A stretch of DNA of 5,847 nucleotides from Paracoccaceae bacterium (GTDB taxonomy: Bacteria; Pseudomonadota; Alphaproteobacteria; Rhodobacterales; Rhodobacteraceae). The stretch covers positions 1 through 5,847 of the forward strand of contig NVQY01000229.1 of the NCBI GenBank assembly GCA_002400675.1, read 5' to 3'. Below are positions 4,533 through 5,847 of this stretch, piece by piece. The stretch's first letter is position 1. Each line of letters opens with the position of its first letter. The translations under genes and the position numbers were made by a program. Below the pieces are notes generated by a model. That model had not been told where the DNA came from, ran no database searches, and was given only the letters and a program-made list of their open reading frames with translations.

Positions 4533-5847
4533 CGGCTTCGTCCTCAACCGCCGAAATCCCGCCCAGTTCAGCGCCGGTCATTGCCATGGCCATGATCCCG
4601 GCGAGATCCTCTGCGTTCAGATCGCCAAACCCGGCGCGCAGCATATCGGCAAACTCCTCCAGCGATCCGGACGCCGCCAGCATCACCTCGATCTGCCCAA
4701 TCATGTCCCCCATCGCCGGACCGGCCTCGATTTCCAGCCGATCGGCCAGAATATCCTCCGGGGGACGGTCGCCTGTGCGGCCCGTCAGAGCCTCTTGAGC
4801 GTTGAGTGCGGCCTTTCCCCCTGAATTCGGCTCAGGGTATTTAATCGGGGCGCTTTGGTATTTAATTTTTGATCCTGACCCCGCCTCCTCGGTGCTACCT
4901 GCGTCATTTGGCGGCTCGGGTGGTAATTCGGGCACGGAATTGCCCAGAACTCGATCCTCTTCATTGGGTTCGGACAGGCCGAACTTGGCCAGCACCTCAC
5001 TTTCCTTCACCCGCAGCCCAACATTGATCAGCGGCGCGATGGCGGCTGAAAAACTGGCAAGGTCCTCTTGTTCCGGGCGCGCCATGATCAGGCGCGGATA
5101 GACTTTTTGCGGGCCATATTCGAGATCAACCCAGGGTCGGATCAGATCCCGGTTCAAAATGGCAGATATCGCGCGCGCGTCGGCCCGCTCGATATCCTCC
5201 TGCACCTGCCGGTGTTCCTTGCCCGATCCAAGACCACCCGTCACCGCGTCCGTGGTGGCGGTCTGGCCCAGCACCAGTTTCGAGGTCTGCTGATCCAACC
5301 AGTCGGCGCGTTCCTTGTACAGGTTGGTCGAAGCCCCGACATTGGAGGTCTCGACAAATTCGATCATCATGCTTTCGGGAACGATGGCCGCGCAATCCCC
5401 GGCAATATTGGCCACTGCCATGAACAGCTTGTCGCGATCCTCCTCTGAGGCCCCCGCGCCATACTTGCCGACGCGCAGGGGCTGTCCATAGGTCTGGGTG
5501 AAGATTGCCCAGTCACGTTCGGTGAATTTCTTGAACATGTAAGTCCAGGCGGCCACCCGCGCGATACCCGATCGCAACGGCAGGCCGGATTTGGCTTTCA
5601 TGCGCGCGAAGATGAACTTGAACCCCGGCAAGGGTTCTTCCTGTCCGTTTTCACCCAGCATCAGCGGCGTGGCCAGATCATGGCGCGCAAACCGGAACCA
5701 ACGCGGATCGCGCCATTCCAGCCGGTCAGGCATCCATTGGCCCTGGGAGGTGTCCCAGATGATTTCCGTGAACGAAAAGCCCTTGCCGATCGCGTCGAGA
5801 ATATCAAACAGCTCGTCGGTCAACTCGTCCCGTTTGAGCCAGGTGCG
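4525..5847 (-). CDS. Portal protein, Mu gp29 / DUF935 family (5' end outside window)
   Basis: The portal forms the ring at one vertex of the head through which DNA enters and to which the tail attaches. The visible 440 residues reach the right edge in frame (first residues RTWLKRDELTDELFDILDAI), against about 510 for Mu gp29, so some 70 residues are probably missing. Conserved-looking parts, numbered from the first visible residue: LDAIGKGFSFTEIIWD at about 17-32, the segment KSGLPLRSGIARVAAWTYMF at 86-105 followed by FTERDWAIFTQTYGQPLRVG, the LGQTATTDA stretch at 193-201 with GGLGSGKEHRQVQEDI after it, and ILNRDLIRPWVDLEYG at 230-245. From about residue 300 onward the protein becomes variable: a Pro/Glu-rich linker, an AT-rich in-frame repeat, then an Ala/Met/Gly-rich helical tail (MAMAMTGAELGG). 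Its stop overlaps the F start by 8 bases. A TTG at 5821-5823 is not the true start. Confidence 0.94.
   Translation of the reverse strand, partial: RTWLKRDELTDELFDILDAIGKGFSFTEIIWDTSQGQWMPDRLEWRDPRWFRFARHDLATPLMLGENGQEEPLPGFKFIFARMKAKSGLPLRSGIARVAAWTYMFKKFTERDWAIFTQTYGQPLRVGKYGAGASEEDRDKLFMAVANIAGDCAAIVPESMMIEFVETSNVGASTNLYKERADWLDQQTSKLVLGQTATTDAVTGGLGSGKEHRQVQEDIERADARAISAILNRDLIRPWVDLEYGPQKVYPRLIMARPEQEDLASFSAAIAPLINVGLRVKESEVLAKFGLSEPNEEDRVLGNSVPELPPEPPNDAGSTEEAGSGSKIKYQSAPIKYPEPNSGGKAALNAQEALTGRTGDRPPEDILADRLEIEAGPAMGDMIGQIEVMLAASGSLEEFADMLRAGFGDLNAEDLAGIMAMAMTGAELGGISAVEDEAGG
4541..4545 (-). promoter_or_regulatory. Shine-Dalgarno that decides the F start
   Basis: GAGGA on the coding strand lies 8 bases before the GTG at 4530-4532, within the last codons of the portal gene. 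The competing TTG start at 4545-4547 would overlap this site and has no equally good Shine-Dalgarno at normal spacing. Confidence 0.65.
4836..4866 (-). repeat. In-frame 10-base direct repeat in the portal linker
   Basis: ATTAAATACC on the coding strand occurs at 4857-4866 and 4836-4845, offset by 21 bases (seven codons). It encodes IKY at visible residues 328-330 and 335-337 (IKYQSAPIKYPEP). The patch is markedly AT-rich compared with its surroundings and lies in the variable linker of the portal protein. Confidence 0.85.

Larger units (their letters stand above)
1..5847 (-). mobile_element. Mu-like phage/prophage late head-assembly module
   Basis: Seven consecutive minus-strand genes follow the order of phage Mu: portal (gp29), F (gp30), G (gp31), I/Z (gp32), gp33, T (gp34), gp35. 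The portal, F, G, I and T proteins each show the sequence features of their Mu-like family. Genes overlap or are separated by at most 13 bases, except around G, which has spacers of about 120 bases on both sides. No attachment site, phage end or host gene is visible, so the boundaries of the element lie outside the window. Confidence 0.93.

Noticed and set aside
3608..4824. Three overlapping plus-strand open frames opposite F and the portal end
   Set aside because: They overlap each other and two well-identified genes on the other strand; the translations are low-information and Arg/Ser/Pro/Ala-rich.
5821..5823. TTG as the start codon of the portal gene
   Set aside because: The frame stays open to the window edge and the eight residues before the TTG read naturally into the conserved portal sequence, so the real start is outside the window.
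1..5847. tRNA genes, CRISPR arrays, insertion sequences, restriction or anti-phage genes
   Set aside because: I looked for cloverleaf-like segments, regularly spaced repeats, transposase or defence motifs on both strands and found none; all coding capacity is taken by head genes.

Overview
The window is the head-morphogenesis stretch of a Mu-like phage or prophage (transposable myovirus lineage). Every gene I can support lies on the minus strand, so transcription runs from position 5847 towards position 1. In transcription order they are: portal (Mu gp29/H type, cut by the right edge), minor head protein F (gp30), virion morphogenesis protein G (gp31), protease I with a nested scaffold Z (gp32), a small gp33-position head protein, major capsid T (gp34), and the start of a gp35-position protein cut by the left edge. 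This is the phage Mu gene order without interruption. The DNA is GC-rich, codons strongly favour G or C in third position, and long open antisense frames result. Together with the flavour of the Mu-type proteins this suggests an alphaproteobacterial host, perhaps Rhodobacterales. That host call is inference and cannot be proved from this window. No integrase, transposase or host gene is present, so free phage and integrated prophage cannot be told apart.

Layout. 4525-5847 holds the portal, with a proline- and acid-rich variable linker that contains an AT-rich in-frame repeat. 3378-4532 holds F, which carries a C-terminal extension resembling the phage Barnase/EndoU/ColicinE5-D/RelE-like (PBECR) nuclease domains found on other Mu F-type proteins. 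3257-3377 is a non-coding spacer in which a 10-bp perfect inverted repeat brackets several smaller potential stems and abuts the ribosome-binding site of G. 2765-3256 is G. 2637-2764 is a second spacer with a hairpin, at the position where Mu keeps its late promoter PI. 1572-2636 is I, and a strong internal ribosome-binding site at 2166-2170 supports a separate scaffold product, Z. 1139-1570 and 233-1126 are the gp33-like protein and the capsid T. 1-219 is the gp35-like protein, whose ribosome-binding site contains a run of nine G.

How the genes work together. The portal seeds the prohead. T polymerises around the I/Z scaffold, and I then cleaves the scaffold (and probably itself) before DNA enters. 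F is a minor head protein associated with the portal and the head interior. G is a connector or tail-completion type morphogenesis protein. The gp33-like protein may decorate or stabilise the shell.

The core system is well known. The parts most worth a second look are the structured F-G spacer, the nuclease-like tail of F, the G9 tract in the gp35 leader and the G-I spacer hairpin.
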